A stretch of DNA of 64,000 nt from positions 1,331,001-1,395,000 of the forward strand of contig NZ_CP011058.1 in assembly GCF_000961095.1 (NCBI RefSeq), in the 5' to 3' direction. This document shows, one piece after another, positions 1 through 8,514 of this stretch. The notes beneath the pieces are model-generated. The model was not told where the DNA came from. It saw only the letters and a list, made by a program, of their open reading frames with translations, and ran no database searches. Every line of letters starts with the position of its first letter. Within the stretch, counting starts at the first letter, position 1. Source of the DNA: Paenibacillus beijingensis (GTDB lineage Bacteria > Bacillota > Bacilli > Paenibacillales > Paenibacillaceae). Made by a program: the position numbers and the translations under genes.

Positions 1-52
1 GCCTAATTTCAATTTCCCCCGGCTTGTGAAGAATAAGCGATTCCTGACTCAT
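1..52 (-). CDS. Zinc-type medium-chain dehydrogenase, 5' end only (partial)
   Basis: Only the first 17 codons lie in the window, reading MSQESLILHKPGEIEIR. A strong AGGAGG site sits 8 bases before the ATG at position 52. The N-terminus has the form usual for medium-chain zinc alcohol/sorbitol dehydrogenases, where a short strand is followed by a KPG-x-I-E-I-R turn. The gene continues leftwards out of the window. It is the next minus-strand gene after the nitrilase, but a hairpin terminator separates them, so it is probably a separate transcription unit. The family call rests on 17 residues and is tentative. Confidence 0.5.
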   Translation of the reverse strand, partial: MSQESLILHKPGEIEIR

Positions 53-319
53 TTTTACGCCTCCTGTTATGTGAATGAGCTAATCGATGACGGCATTTAG
101 CGTGAAGGCGGCGATCAAGCCTCTCCTTCACAATTTGAATCCGCTTACAATTTGAGATTGTCAGCACAAAATAAAGTCCGAGCCCATCATAATCCGCCGT
201 GCAATTAATGTCAATGGCTCCGCACCTGCCTCCAGACTGCCGAAAAGAAAGATCAAAGAGCTGTCCCCTAAGCAGGTTTTTAATCATATCAATCAAGCTC
301 TTCAGCTTCAAAAGCGAAA
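53..319. other. Intergenic stretch, probable upstream region of the partial dehydrogenase gene
   Basis: No convincing gene is seen. A 100-codon minus-strand open frame crosses it (9-311) but it has no ribosome binding site and resembles nothing I recognise. It presumably holds the promoter of the partial dehydrogenase gene, but no clear -35/-10 pair can be named. Confidence 0.4.
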
Positions 320-358
320 AACGAACCGATCAAGGGGCTTATCCTTGGCCGGTTCGTT
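320..358 (-). terminator. Intrinsic terminator after the nitrilase gene
   Basis: An inverted repeat pairs AACGAACCG..CAAGG with CCTTG..CGGTTCGTT. On the minus strand it is followed by TTTTTCGCTTTT. It begins 27 bases after the nitrilase stop codon. Its outer arm shares 13 bases with an intergenic repeat at 17042-17054 (see findings). Confidence 0.75.
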
Positions 359-384
359 CGTTTTCATCGCTCTGCACGACCCCC

Positions 385-1194
385 TTATTTGGTAAGCTCG
401 GCATACAATTCAGGTCTTCGATCCCGAAAGACCGGTTCTTGCTTTCTCTCTTTAAATATTAAGGATGTATCAATTTGTCCGATTAAAACTTCCTCTTGGT
501 CGCCCGCTTCAACCACAACTTCGCCGCGCGGATTGACAATTTTGCTTTTTCCGCAATATACGAACCCGTTCTCCGTTCCTACTCTATTTACAGCTACCGT
601 AAAAATTTGATTGTCCTGTGCCCGAGCGCTAGTACGGAGGTCTAACAAGTATTCAAAGTTTTTAGGAATAACCGAAGGAATAAAAATGATTTCGGCTCCT
701 TTAAGCGCCAAAATCCGAAAACATTCTTCGAAAGCGTGGTCATAACAGATCACTACGCCTACCTTCGTCCCGAACAGTTCAAAGATCGGAAATTCAGCAC
801 CGTTTCGGAAGTATCGGTGTTCCGTCGGATAAAGATGTACTTTTCGATATTTTCCGATATACTCGCCTTTCTCATTGATGACAAAAGCGGTATCATACAA
901 AACACCGGTTTTGAGCTCATCTTTTTCTACGATATTTCCGATAATAGCCGTCTGATATTGCTTTGCTTTGATGGCTAATCGTTCCACCGTCGGACCCGGT
1001 ATTGTCTCCGCCAATGTATAGAATTCGTCTTGAATCAGATCGAAGTTATATCCTGTCGAAAATAGCTCCGGAAAACAAATGATGTCCGTCTCTTGACCGA
1101 TTTGATCGATATAATATTCCGCTTTTTGAATATTGCTTTCGATATCTTTAATGACGGAATCCATTTGCACAAGCCCTACATTTAGTTGTGTCAT
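385..1194 (-). CDS. Carbon-nitrogen hydrolase (nitrilase superfamily)
   Basis: A 269-residue cytoplasmic hydrolase of the nitrilase superfamily, which cleaves C-N bonds in amides or nitriles through a Glu-Lys-Cys triad. All three are visible: E43 in FPELFSTGYN, K118 in YRKVHL and C150 in VICYDHAFEE. The length is normal for the single-domain family (about 260-280). The start is supported by a GGAGGG site. The gene lies 40 bases after the GH38 alpha-mannosidase in the same direction and shares its transcription unit, so the substrate may be an amide released during glycan use, but this is inference. The sequence does not decide between an omega-amidase, N-carbamoyl or aliphatic amidase role. 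Confidence 0.85.
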   Translation of the reverse strand: MTQLNVGLVQMDSVIKDIESNIQKAEYYIDQIGQETDIICFPELFSTGYNFDLIQDEFYTLAETIPGPTVERLAIKAKQYQTAIIGNIVEKDELKTGVLYDTAFVINEKGEYIGKYRKVHLYPTEHRYFRNGAEFPIFELFGTKVGVVICYDHAFEECFRILALKGAEIIFIPSVIPKNFEYLLDLRTSARAQDNQIFTVAVNRVGTENGFVYCGKSKIVNPRGEVVVEAGDQEEVLIGQIDTSLIFKERKQEPVFRDRRPELYAELTK

Positions 1195-1234
1195 CTAATT
1201 CCCTCCATACATGAGTCTGATTAAGCCTCGAATT

Positions 1235-3985
1235 TTACATAAACTTCATCCCTAAGGTCGTAATCTGCGCTGGGCCAACATCAATAGAAACCGTATCTGT
1301 ATGCGCAATGGGTTGAATGATTTCTTCAAGAACGTTGCTTGTATAGACTTCCTTGATGGACGCGTTGACTTTAATTGCTATTTCCGATTCTTCCACTATC
1401 ATATTGAACCAACGGATGATTAAATCGTCCGTCTGATCGTTTATTTTCATACTCGAAAAAGCGATACCCTCTCCGCTCCACTCCAGAAGTCCAAAATCGG
1501 CCGGCAGCTTTCCTGAATGAACCCCGGTTTGCTGCACAGTCCATGGAATCTGGAACTGGTAGGCCTCCACAAAGGCTCCGGAACGTACACCATCAATCGG
1601 ATGCGGAATAATTTCAAACTCGGCGGTCTGCTCGCCCAAACATTGCGCCTCCGGTGTTGGGAACACTCCCCAATCCCCGAGTTCACCGACCGAGCGTAAT
1701 AAAGTTAAAGCAATCGTGTTGCGCCCGTCTCTTAAAATTTCGTATTCATTCAGCCCAAGGTTGGCAATCGTCAGTCCTGCCCTCTCATCACTCACATCGA
1801 CAAATGCTTGCTGGTGTTGGCAATTGCTTGGGTTTTCCCATTCCGGGGCCGGCTGGATATTTCTCTGGGCCACCTCAAAAATCGAATCAACCGAGCATAC
1901 ATCCGTTTTCAAATCAACAGGAAACAAGACGCGCAATCGATGATCCGTTGCCTTGTTGTCAAAAGCTGTTTTTACCTTCACCCCTTTGCCGCCCTTTTCC
2001 AGGCTGACACGAGTGACGATCTTAAGCGGCACCGTTTCTTCGACGCGCTGCGCCTTTCGTTCTTTGAACAAAACCATTTGGCTGATTTCGGTTTGCAATA
2101 CCTCGTTGGCGCCTTTTGGAATGGCTAATTCATGGATGATTTCAAAGGAAGCACGATAGGGGTGATCCTCGATAAGGCTAATCGCGGCTTTCAGGCCTTT
2201 CGTTGTGATTGCACTCTCCCCGTCAGGTTGTTTAAATACATACTCATTTCCAATATCACCTACATCCTCGTAAGCTAAAAGTTCCGAAAACGTATGTCCG
2301 CTTTGTTTTTCCGTAATGACTAACCGGCCATCTTCGGATATGGCCACTTTTAACCATTCGTTTTCCATTTCCCGTTCCCCGCTTACTAGAGAGGAATTAG
2401 GTACAGCCTCTGAATGAGCGGCATCCGAGCGGACCGGATTTTTTATCCATGCATACGTCTTAAACCCGAGAGCGGGTACATCCTCTGCTGCAAATGTAAG
2501 CTTATGTTTGCGGGCCATATAAGGCTGGCGGAACCGCTCCTCCGGAAGATCATAGCCAAATTGCACTCCCAGGTCTTCCATGACAGAAGAGATTTTATTG
2601 CCGTGACGATCCACCAGAATCCAGTCCTCATCGCTCTCTTTCTGTAACTCCTCTACAACGAGAGCGGGGACTTTTCCGTCAATCGGCAAACGCTTGATTT
2701 CCAATACGACAGAAACAACACCTGTTCGCACCCAGCCGCTCGTATTAAAAACGGAGAACGGCACAGCCTCTGCGGAAAATTCCGTAAAAACATCGGACTG
2801 GATATGCCGGGTGATCGCTTTTAAACTTTCTTCAACAATTACTTCTGCAACATGGAGACTTTTATCGAAACGGGTCATCATTTCCCGGTGGACCTCGTCA
2901 ATACTGCAGCCGCAAATGCTGTCGTGCGGATGATTCTGCATTAACGTTTTCCATGCATACGTAAACAAATGGTGAGGGTAACGCTGCCCAAGAAGATGAG
3001 CAAATGCGGCCAAAGGCTCGGCCACCTTCTCCAGCATAGCCTGGCCGATCTGGTTCTTTTGTTTCATATAAACTCTGGCTGAAGCCGTGTTGACTAAAGA
3101 AAACCATCCATCCGTATGTTGGCTCCGCAATTCCCCTTTCACGACAGATAAATGGCTTGGCAGCGACGGCTTAACCTGTTCAATATAGCGTTCAAAGCTG
3201 GAATGGACGAATTGAACATCGGGCAATACTTTTCTTGCTGTTGTCAGCGCAGCAGTCAAGTCCGTTTGAACGGGTTGATGGTCACAGCCGTTCATGAATA
3301 ATAAATGAGGGGTGGAAGCGTACCGCTTTGCATCCTCAATTCTTTTCTCCCAATAACCTAAAGCTTCTTCCTCTTCTGCCGGCACTTCCATTCCATTGTG
3401 GTACCAGTTAGCAAACAGGATTCCTAGAACAGAGGACCCATCCGGGGATTGCCATATCATCTCTGAAAACGGTGACTCAAAATGGTTTGTTTGATCCTCC
3501 ACCGCATTATTGAATCCTGTCGGCTTTACCCCCCGTCCAAATACGGCGGTATCAATTCCAGCCTGCCGCAATATCTGTGCGGCCTGTCCCATATTCCCGA
3601 AGGAGTCCGGGAAATACCCCAGTTTTGATACAACATTGCCATACTGTCTGGCATCTTGAAATCCGGTCATCAGGTTTCGGATATTGGCTTCACTGCTTGT
3701 TAAAAATTCATCCTGCAAGATGTACCATGGGCCGATATGCAATCTGCCTTCTTTAATGTATTGAACCAGTTTGCCCCGCATTTCAGGGCGAACCTGTAAA
3801 TAATCCTCGAGAATGATCGTTTGTCCGTCCAAATGAAAACTATTAAAGCCAGCGTCTTTTTCCAACAGATCCAATAACTCGTCCATTAACCGGATGAGAC
3901 GAACATGATGTTTTTCGTACGGCAAATACCATTCGCGGTCCCAATGGGTATGAGAAATGAGATGGCAAACAAATCGATTGTTCAT
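1235..3985 (-). CDS. Glycoside hydrolase family 38 alpha-mannosidase
   Basis: A protein of about 916 residues with no signal peptide, so probably cytoplasmic, acting on imported mannosyl oligosaccharides or on mannosylglycerate-like substrates (MngB type). The N-terminal GH38 domain starts with the zinc-binding motif HTHWDREW. The nucleophile aspartate is in the motif YFPDSFGNMGQ near residue 127. A middle alpha-helical region and a C-terminal beta-rich domain follow, as in the family. I place the start at the ATG at 3985 because GGAGCGGAG precedes it at good spacing; a GTG two codons upstream is possible. It is the main catabolic gene of an operon with a broken sugar ABC importer, and the nitrilase follows it. 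Confidence 0.9.
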   Translation of the reverse strand: MNNRFVCHLISHTHWDREWYLPYEKHHVRLIRLMDELLDLLEKDAGFNSFHLDGQTIILEDYLQVRPEMRGKLVQYIKEGRLHIGPWYILQDEFLTSSEANIRNLMTGFQDARQYGNVVSKLGYFPDSFGNMGQAAQILRQAGIDTAVFGRGVKPTGFNNAVEDQTNHFESPFSEMIWQSPDGSSVLGILFANWYHNGMEVPAEEEEALGYWEKRIEDAKRYASTPHLLFMNGCDHQPVQTDLTAALTTARKVLPDVQFVHSSFERYIEQVKPSLPSHLSVVKGELRSQHTDGWFSLVNTASARVYMKQKNQIGQAMLEKVAEPLAAFAHLLGQRYPHHLFTYAWKTLMQNHPHDSICGCSIDEVHREMMTRFDKSLHVAEVIVEESLKAITRHIQSDVFTEFSAEAVPFSVFNTSGWVRTGVVSVVLEIKRLPIDGKVPALVVEELQKESDEDWILVDRHGNKISSVMEDLGVQFGYDLPEERFRQPYMARKHKLTFAAEDVPALGFKTYAWIKNPVRSDAAHSEAVPNSSLVSGEREMENEWLKVAISEDGRLVITEKQSGHTFSELLAYEDVGDIGNEYVFKQPDGESAITTKGLKAAISLIEDHPYRASFEIIHELAIPKGANEVLQTEISQMVLFKERKAQRVEETVPLKIVTRVSLEKGGKGVKVKTAFDNKATDHRLRVLFPVDLKTDVCSVDSIFEVAQRNIQPAPEWENPSNCQHQQAFVDVSDERAGLTIANLGLNEYEILRDGRNTIALTLLRSVGELGDWGVFPTPEAQCLGEQTAEFEIIPHPIDGVRSGAFVEAYQFQIPWTVQQTGVHSGKLPADFGLLEWSGEGIAFSSMKINDQTDDLIIRWFNMIVEESEIAIKVNASIKEVYTSNVLEEIIQPIAHTDTVSIDVGPAQITTLGMKFM

Positions 3986-4059
3986 GGTCACTCCGCTCCC
4001 GTAAGTAAAGATCCGGCGCTAGTTAACTTGTTCACTTCACGCCGGATCTGATAACCCGT

Positions 4060-4570
4060 TTATTTTACAAAAGGATTTGTTTTATCCTGCTGCAGCTTGT
4101 TCCGCTCATCCTGAACCTGTTGACCGCCGCTCTTGTAATAATTCGCTACATAATCGTCAAAGGTTTGACCCGGATCTGTTTTGCCGTCCACAATGGCTTT
4201 CGTTAAGCCTTCCTGAACCAGCGCGGCCAGCTTGGAGCCATATTGTTCATTCGCAGGGCTTGCAATGGTTCTTCTATAATCCGCCGCATACTTGTTTATT
4301 TTGGATTTCTCCAGGTAGAGATTGTATACTTGTTTCAAATGTTCGAATTGATCTTTGTGATCTGCGAATTTCGATTGAAGCTTCTCCAGGGAATCTACTT
4401 CGGATTGCGGAACAACTTCACGAAGAACTTCAAGAGGAGCATAATCGTCAGGCAATTTGTCACTTGCGATTAGCGTTTTAACTCCGTCTTTCTCCGTATA
4501 GGTTTTGTCCAAAACGCCATACTTCATGAGGTCCAGACCGTCGGTTAACTGCCAGTCCAGGTATTTGAAA
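4060..4570 (-). pseudogene. Remnant of an LplA-type sugar-binding lipoprotein (C-terminal part only)
   Basis: About 165 codons resemble the C-terminal third of the roughly 530-residue binding proteins that accompany LplB/YtcP permeases. The frame is open upstream of the first ATG (4527) and reads IFKYLDWQLTDGLDLMKYG, a typical stretch of such proteins. The N-terminus, lipobox and signal peptide are missing. The upstream end runs directly into the N-terminal part of a permease gene at about 4565-4572, in a different frame. This is what a deletion of roughly 1.7 kb would leave. The importer encoded here should not work on its own. Confidence 0.8.
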
Positions 4571-4814
4571 ATACAATCGTAATAAACGCGGTGATATAGA
4601 AGCTTTTGAGCAATGCGCCCGTAGAAAATAAATACTTATAGGCTTGAAACGTCAGCTCCTTAGGCCATAAAAGAAGATTGCTCTTGTGGATCTCGTTTGC
4701 AGAGGTCAAGGAAACGTTGAAAACGTGAACGATCGGGAGGATCGTGACCAAACAGGCAAAAGCTAAAATGGAATAAATCAAAAGATCAGCCAGACGATTT
4801 TTTTGTTCAACCAC
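4566..4814 (-). pseudogene. Remnant of a YtcP-type sugar ABC permease (N-terminal part only)
   Basis: This 89-codon frame begins like an intact YtcP/AraQ-family permease: a first membrane segment near residues 12-32, then the periplasmic-side stretch with SLTSANEIHKSN. It stops after the second membrane segment begins (FYITAFITIVF); full permeases are about 290 residues with six segments and an EAA loop. The last residues (SNTWTGS) come from the neighbouring binding-protein gene read in the wrong frame. The gene starts 15 bases after the intact LplB-type permease, the normal order for these importers. Confidence 0.8.
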
Positions 4815-4829
4815 GGCCCTTCACCCTCC

Positions 4830-5789
4830 TCACCATAGCGTTGGCTCGCCGCTTCGTTTAATAATTCGGTTAGCCGACACAATTAAGATAAAGCCGACAA
4901 TCCCTTTAAACAGTCCGATTGCCGTGGCCTCGCTGAAGTTAGCCTGTTCGATGCCGATGCGGTACACATAGGTATCAAATATATCCGATACGCTATACAC
5001 CGTCGGATTACTCATCACAAAAATTTGTTCAAAGCCCGCATCCAGAATATAACCGATCTGTATAATCAACATGAGAAATACAGTTGGAATAAGGGAGGGT
5101 AATGTCACGTGAATCATCTTTTTCCATCTGCCGGCGCCATCGACTGTAGCCGCCTCGTATAATGACGGATCGATACCGCTTAATGCTGCTAAATAAATAA
5201 TGGCTCCCCACCCAAAATCCTTTAAAATACCTGTGATCACCAGAATGGAACGGAAATAATCAGGACCCGTAACAAAATCGATTGCAGGAATGCCAAAACC
5301 CTTTAATATTTCATTAATGATCCCCGCCGGGCTGATAAAAGAAAGGATCAATCCTCCATAAACGATCCAGGAAAGAAAGTGCGGAAAATATGTAATCGTT
5401 TGAACGGTCTTTTTAACGGATTGTTTTCTTACCTCATTCAGCAGCAATGCGAATATAATCGGAACGGGAAATCCAAAAATAAGCCGATAGCTGCTAATGA
5501 GCAAGGTATTGGTTAATAACTGATAAAAATCGTCGGACTGGTAGATCATGATAAAATGTTTCAGTCCTACCCACGGGCTATCGGCAATGCCGACGAAGGG
5601 CTGAAAATCTTTGAATGCGATGCTGATACCAAGAAAGGGGACATAGTGGAAAAGGAAAAAATAAGTTAAGGTAGGTAATAACATGAAGTATAAATTTCGA
5701 TGCTTCTTCATTCGCCGCCACCACGATAAACCGGGTGCTCTCATGGATAAACCGGATGCTTTCAATTGGGGAGTTTGTTCCACATCCAT
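4830..5789 (-). CDS. LplB-type sugar ABC transporter permease
   Basis: A 319-residue inner-membrane subunit of a sugar importer of the LplB/CUT1 type. Six membrane segments are visible from about residue 35 on, and the EAA loop that docks the ATPase is near residue 210 (EAATVDGAGRWKKMIHVTLP). Length and ending are normal. It is the first gene of the operon and is intact, but its partner permease and binding protein downstream are deletion remnants. The start has an AGGAGG site at an unusually long spacing of 12 bases. No ATPase gene is nearby; such systems usually share a common MsmX-like ATPase encoded elsewhere. The likely substrate is a mannose-containing oligosaccharide, by context only. 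Confidence 0.88.
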   Translation of the reverse strand: MDVEQTPQLKASGLSMRAPGLSWWRRMKKHRNLYFMLLPTLTYFFLFHYVPFLGISIAFKDFQPFVGIADSPWVGLKHFIMIYQSDDFYQLLTNTLLISSYRLIFGFPVPIIFALLLNEVRKQSVKKTVQTITYFPHFLSWIVYGGLILSFISPAGIINEILKGFGIPAIDFVTGPDYFRSILVITGILKDFGWGAIIYLAALSGIDPSLYEAATVDGAGRWKKMIHVTLPSLIPTVFLMLIIQIGYILDAGFEQIFVMSNPTVYSVSDIFDTYVYRIGIEQANFSEATAIGLFKGIVGFILIVSANRIIKRSGEPTLW

Positions 5790-5866
5790 AAATGCACGTC
5801 GCCTCCTTTTGAAATAGATGACTTTTTAGTTATAAAGTAAGCAGTTTTTAATCATCCATCAATTTC

Positions 5867-5880
5867 CTAAAACGTTTTAG
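5867..5880. promoter_or_regulatory. LacI-family operator, perfect palindrome
   Basis: CTAAAACGTTTTAG is a perfect 14-base palindrome with the central CG typical of LacI/GalR-family operators. It lies in the leader between the promoter at 6004-6032 and the permease start. Its centre is 106 bases from the second operator, close to ten helical turns. Confidence 0.7.
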
Positions 5881-5972
5881 AAAAAGTGCAAAGAGCGCCC
5901 TATAAGTTGTGATTTCGTCACGCAACGCCACCTCATGTAAGATTTGTATTAGCAAATCATCATTCACAAGAC

Positions 5973-5986
5973 CTAAAACGTTTTCG
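5973..5986. promoter_or_regulatory. LacI-family operator just downstream of the mannosidase operon promoter
   Basis: CTAAAACGTTTTCG shares 12 bases in a row with the perfect operator at 5867-5880. It would lie roughly at +11 to +24 of the promoter at 6004-6032, where a bound repressor blocks transcription. Confidence 0.65.
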
Positions 5987-6003
5987 ATAACATTTATAAA
6001 CTA

Positions 6004-6032
6004 ATTATATGTTACAATAAATAACGTGTCAA
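6004..6032 (-). promoter_or_regulatory. Consensus sigma-A promoter of the sugar importer/alpha-mannosidase operon
   Basis: On the minus strand TTGACA (6027-6032) and TATAAT (6004-6009) are both perfect and 17 bases apart. The leader to the first gene would be about 210 bases and carries two LacI-type operators. A perfect promoter fits an operon that is strongly expressed when derepressed. Confidence 0.85.
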
Positions 6033-6267
6033 TTACTTTCTTTAATCTTTTTATTGTTTTATGTTAGTTAATATAACGTCATTGTTTTTCTCGAGTTCAA
6101 TATCAGAAGAAAGATTATTATATCGGCAACCTACTTCTTGAAGGGTAAAGTAATCTACTATGGATCCAGCCATTTGAGGCTTCTATAGAAATCGTTTTAG
6201 ATATGGAATCGAGTTTTCGCGCCCATTCGCTTCGGAGACTGAAAGGCAGTGCGGCTGCTTGGTCCAC
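6033..6267. other. Intergenic region between the mannosidase promoter and the aac(3)-like remnant
   Basis: AT-rich and without a supportable gene. Around 6191-6200 the sequence ATCGTTTTAG repeats one half of the LacI-type operator; its centre is 214 bases from the operator at 5973-5986. It may be an auxiliary half-site or chance. Confidence 0.4.
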
Positions 6268-6307
6268 AAAAAAACCATTGCAGCTGAAATCCTGCAATGG
6301 TTTTTTT
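6268..6307. terminator. Bidirectional hairpin terminator
   Basis: ACCATTGCAG pairs with CTGCAATGGT around an 8-base loop. It is flanked by seven A on the left and seven T on the right, so it can end transcription in both directions. It follows the aac(3)-like remnant and closes the operon that ends with the PucR-type regulator. Confidence 0.8.
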
Positions 6308-6332
6308 CGGCTTGTTACTTATCAGGGCTGCA

Positions 6333-6533
6333 TCAACCGTTTAATCGATGTTGCATCAGCCACTGTTTTGCGTAATCTACCGCTTCCCCCATATCGAACA
6401 GTTTGCAAGCAGCATTGCCTGCTTGCACCACCGCTTGCGGACCCCCGAAAACCCATCCCAGACTGGATAAAGAGGAATGGACCAGCAGTTGGTCCCCCTC
6501 CCGAATACCAAGCCGTCTTAGATCCTGAACCAT
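6333..6533 (-). pseudogene. Internally deleted AAC(3)-family aminoglycoside N-acetyltransferase remnant
   Basis: From an ATG at 6533 the frame encodes 66 residues. The first 38 match the N-terminus of AAC(3)/YokD acetyltransferases, with LRRLGIREGDQLLVHSSLSS and the GWVFGG-x-QAVV stretch. The remainder, GNAACKLFDMGEAVDYAKQW, is the C-terminal end of the same family. The roughly 200 residues between, including the catalytic core, are missing, yet the frame is still open. The junction lies near 6418-6428. It follows the PucR-type regulator and ends just before a terminator. It cannot be an active acetyltransferase. Confidence 0.7.
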
Positions 6534-6558
6534 TCCGCTGCCCCATGCAGCCCGTCCC

Positions 6559-6708
6559 TTACAGTTCCATCCATTCGTTGACCAAATCAATCGTCCGTTT
6601 AAACCGTTCCCGGCCTTGATTCACCAGAGCCTGCTTCGCCTGCTGAAACTCCCCTTCCAGCATCCATCTCGCATTCTGGTCCTTAACCTTGTATTTTATG
6701 GTCCATTC
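6559..6708 (-). other. Short open frame between the PucR-type regulator and the aac(3) remnant
   Basis: The minus strand is open from just after a TGA at 6709-6711 to a TAA at 6559. It has a protein-like composition (ARWMLEGEFQQAKQALVNQG then KRTIDLVNEWMEL). The first ATG is at 6663, giving 34 codons, with no good ribosome binding site. It may be the tail of another deleted gene or a small protein; I do not recognise it. Confidence 0.3.
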
Positions 6709-8474
6709 TCATCCTCGCCAAGATACCTGTGGATGTGGCAGGCCATCTTGACGTTAAACCAGTCGTCGCCTTCGTCGAACGCATAACCGAGCAGGTCGCG
6801 AATGCGTCCGATCCGGTAATAGAGCGTATTGTGGTGGATGGACAGCTCCTGTGTCGTGCTCCGCAGGTCTTTATCGTTCTTTACGAATGCAAGCAGCGTT
6901 TGGAGCAGACTCGTGTTTTTCTCCCGGTCATACGCCATGATCGGATCGAGCACGTCGCGGAGATATTCCTCCAGCTCTTCCCGGTTGTGCCGGATCAGGA
7001 AACGGATAATTCCCAAATCACCAAAATAGATCACCCCTCGTCCGCGCTCACGTTTATCCAGCAGACGAGCGCTCTGCTGAGCGTCAAGATAAGAGCGGCT
7101 TACCCGGTCCAGCCCCTGATAAAGACGTCCAATTCCTCCTTCGATCGTTCGCATGCGCTGCAATTCATAAAGCAAGGCACGGAAAGCCGATTGACGCTCG
7201 CCCGGTTCCATCGCAGCCGGAAGGCTCAGGATCATAATGCTGCGCTGACTTCGCTCGACGGATAAATATTGGAACGGCATTCGCTGCAACAGCTGTTCCA
7301 GAGCGGTCTGCACGTTCATCTCCATCGGGCTTGTCAGCAGTACGGCATAATAGCTGTCTTTCTCCAGACCGAGATACCGCGCCTGCTCCTGAAGCTGGAC
7401 ATTCATTTCCCCGGCCAGTACATCTTCGAGAAAAGCGTCCTTGACCCGCGCCTGCGACTCCCGCACCGCCTCTTTCTTCACCCAATCAAGCGCCAGAACG
7501 GTCGCGCTGTATTCGAAGATCAGCTTGCCGGCGTCCACGAATCCTTCCGGCCCCGTCCGGGCGCATAGATAGCCGAGCAGCCTTTCCGCGCCGACAATCG
7601 GCGTGACGAGCAACGTACCGCCGCCCTCGGGCAGATCGATGCGCTGCCAATTCCGGTTGCGCTGTACCCACTGCATGGCCGGATGCTGGAGAAAATGGTC
7701 CGGCAGCCGGAAATCGCCGCCTTCCGGCAGCTTCGCAACGGGTGTCAGCAGCGGATCATAAACGGCAACGGGCACCTTAATGTTATGGTACAGCGCGGCC
7801 AAAATTTCCGGTGTGCCTTGTCCTTTGGCGGCTAGGTGGCTGAGCCGGTTATGGAAATCGATCGTGATCTGCAGCCGCTCATGCTCTTTGCGCAGCGCCT
7901 CGTGCGTCATCTGCAATTCGCGGTTCTGCTTCTGCACTTGAAGGAACAACCGGTTCCGCTCCAGAACGACGGCCGCAAGATCGGCGAAGCCCTGGAGCAG
8001 AATAAGGTCCTCGTCGCCGAACGGCTCCGGGCTGGCGAAATTGTCGATGGTCAATACGCCGATGCACTGGCCGCCATACATAAGCGGCGCAGCAATGCAG
8101 CTGTTCGGATAGTTGGCGTAAATCGTCGAATCGAGATAATACTTATGGTTAAGCTCGGTCATATTGGCCATGGCCGAGCGTATATTCTCTTTCCCGTTAA
8201 TGAACATCGGCTTTTCGCTCATAAACGTGCGCCCTGAGATCCCCTCTCCCGGCGAGAGACGGGTCATCGCGGATGCAGATTTGTCGAAGCCGATTACCGA
8301 GTGCACCGCAAGCTTGCGGATTCGAGCGTCATACAGAAACAGAAATCCGGTATCGGCGGCCGGAATGGCGTCGATGGCCGACTGCAAAATCAAATCCAGC
8401 ATTTGCTCTTCGTTGATCGACGAAACGATAGTCCGGGCAATACGCATGAGCGATAGAAACGAACGATCTGCCAC
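6696..8474 (-). CDS. GAF-domain, PucR/CdaR-type transcriptional regulator
   Basis: A cytoplasmic regulator of about 592 residues. A GAF domain (roughly residues 15-170) would bind a small ligand; a short coiled coil follows near 175-205, then a middle sensor-like region, and at the C-terminus the PucR-type helix-turn-helix (about 520-580, with LSIHHNTLYYRIGRIRDLL). I choose the GTG at 8474 because AGGAGGGGG precedes it closely; a longer frame up to 8552 would overlap the amidohydrolase gene in a different frame and lacks such a site. It is the last gene of the peptide-importer/amidohydrolase operon, so it probably controls that operon in response to a peptide- or amide-derived ligand (inference). 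Confidence 0.85.
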   Translation of the reverse strand: MADRSFLSLMRIARTIVSSINEEQMLDLILQSAIDAIPAADTGFLFLYDARIRKLAVHSVIGFDKSASAMTRLSPGEGISGRTFMSEKPMFINGKENIRSAMANMTELNHKYYLDSTIYANYPNSCIAAPLMYGGQCIGVLTIDNFASPEPFGDEDLILLQGFADLAAVVLERNRLFLQVQKQNRELQMTHEALRKEHERLQITIDFHNRLSHLAAKGQGTPEILAALYHNIKVPVAVYDPLLTPVAKLPEGGDFRLPDHFLQHPAMQWVQRNRNWQRIDLPEGGGTLLVTPIVGAERLLGYLCARTGPEGFVDAGKLIFEYSATVLALDWVKKEAVRESQARVKDAFLEDVLAGEMNVQLQEQARYLGLEKDSYYAVLLTSPMEMNVQTALEQLLQRMPFQYLSVERSQRSIMILSLPAAMEPGERQSAFRALLYELQRMRTIEGGIGRLYQGLDRVSRSYLDAQQSARLLDKRERGRGVIYFGDLGIIRFLIRHNREELEEYLRDVLDPIMAYDREKNTSLLQTLLAFVKNDKDLRSTTQELSIHHNTLYYRIGRIRDLLGYAFDEGDDWFNVKMACHIHRYLGEDENGP

Positions 8475-8514
8475 GGTACCCCCTCCTACCTTTGAAAGTT
8501 CAAAATCTTTGCTC

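Noticed and set aside
9..311. 100-codon minus-strand open frame at the left edge
   Set aside because: It overlaps the start of the dehydrogenase gene, which has a strong ribosome binding site, in another frame; no family similarity is seen.
6203..6619. 138-codon plus-strand open frame
   Set aside because: It reads through a terminator hairpin and is antisense to the aac(3)-like remnant.
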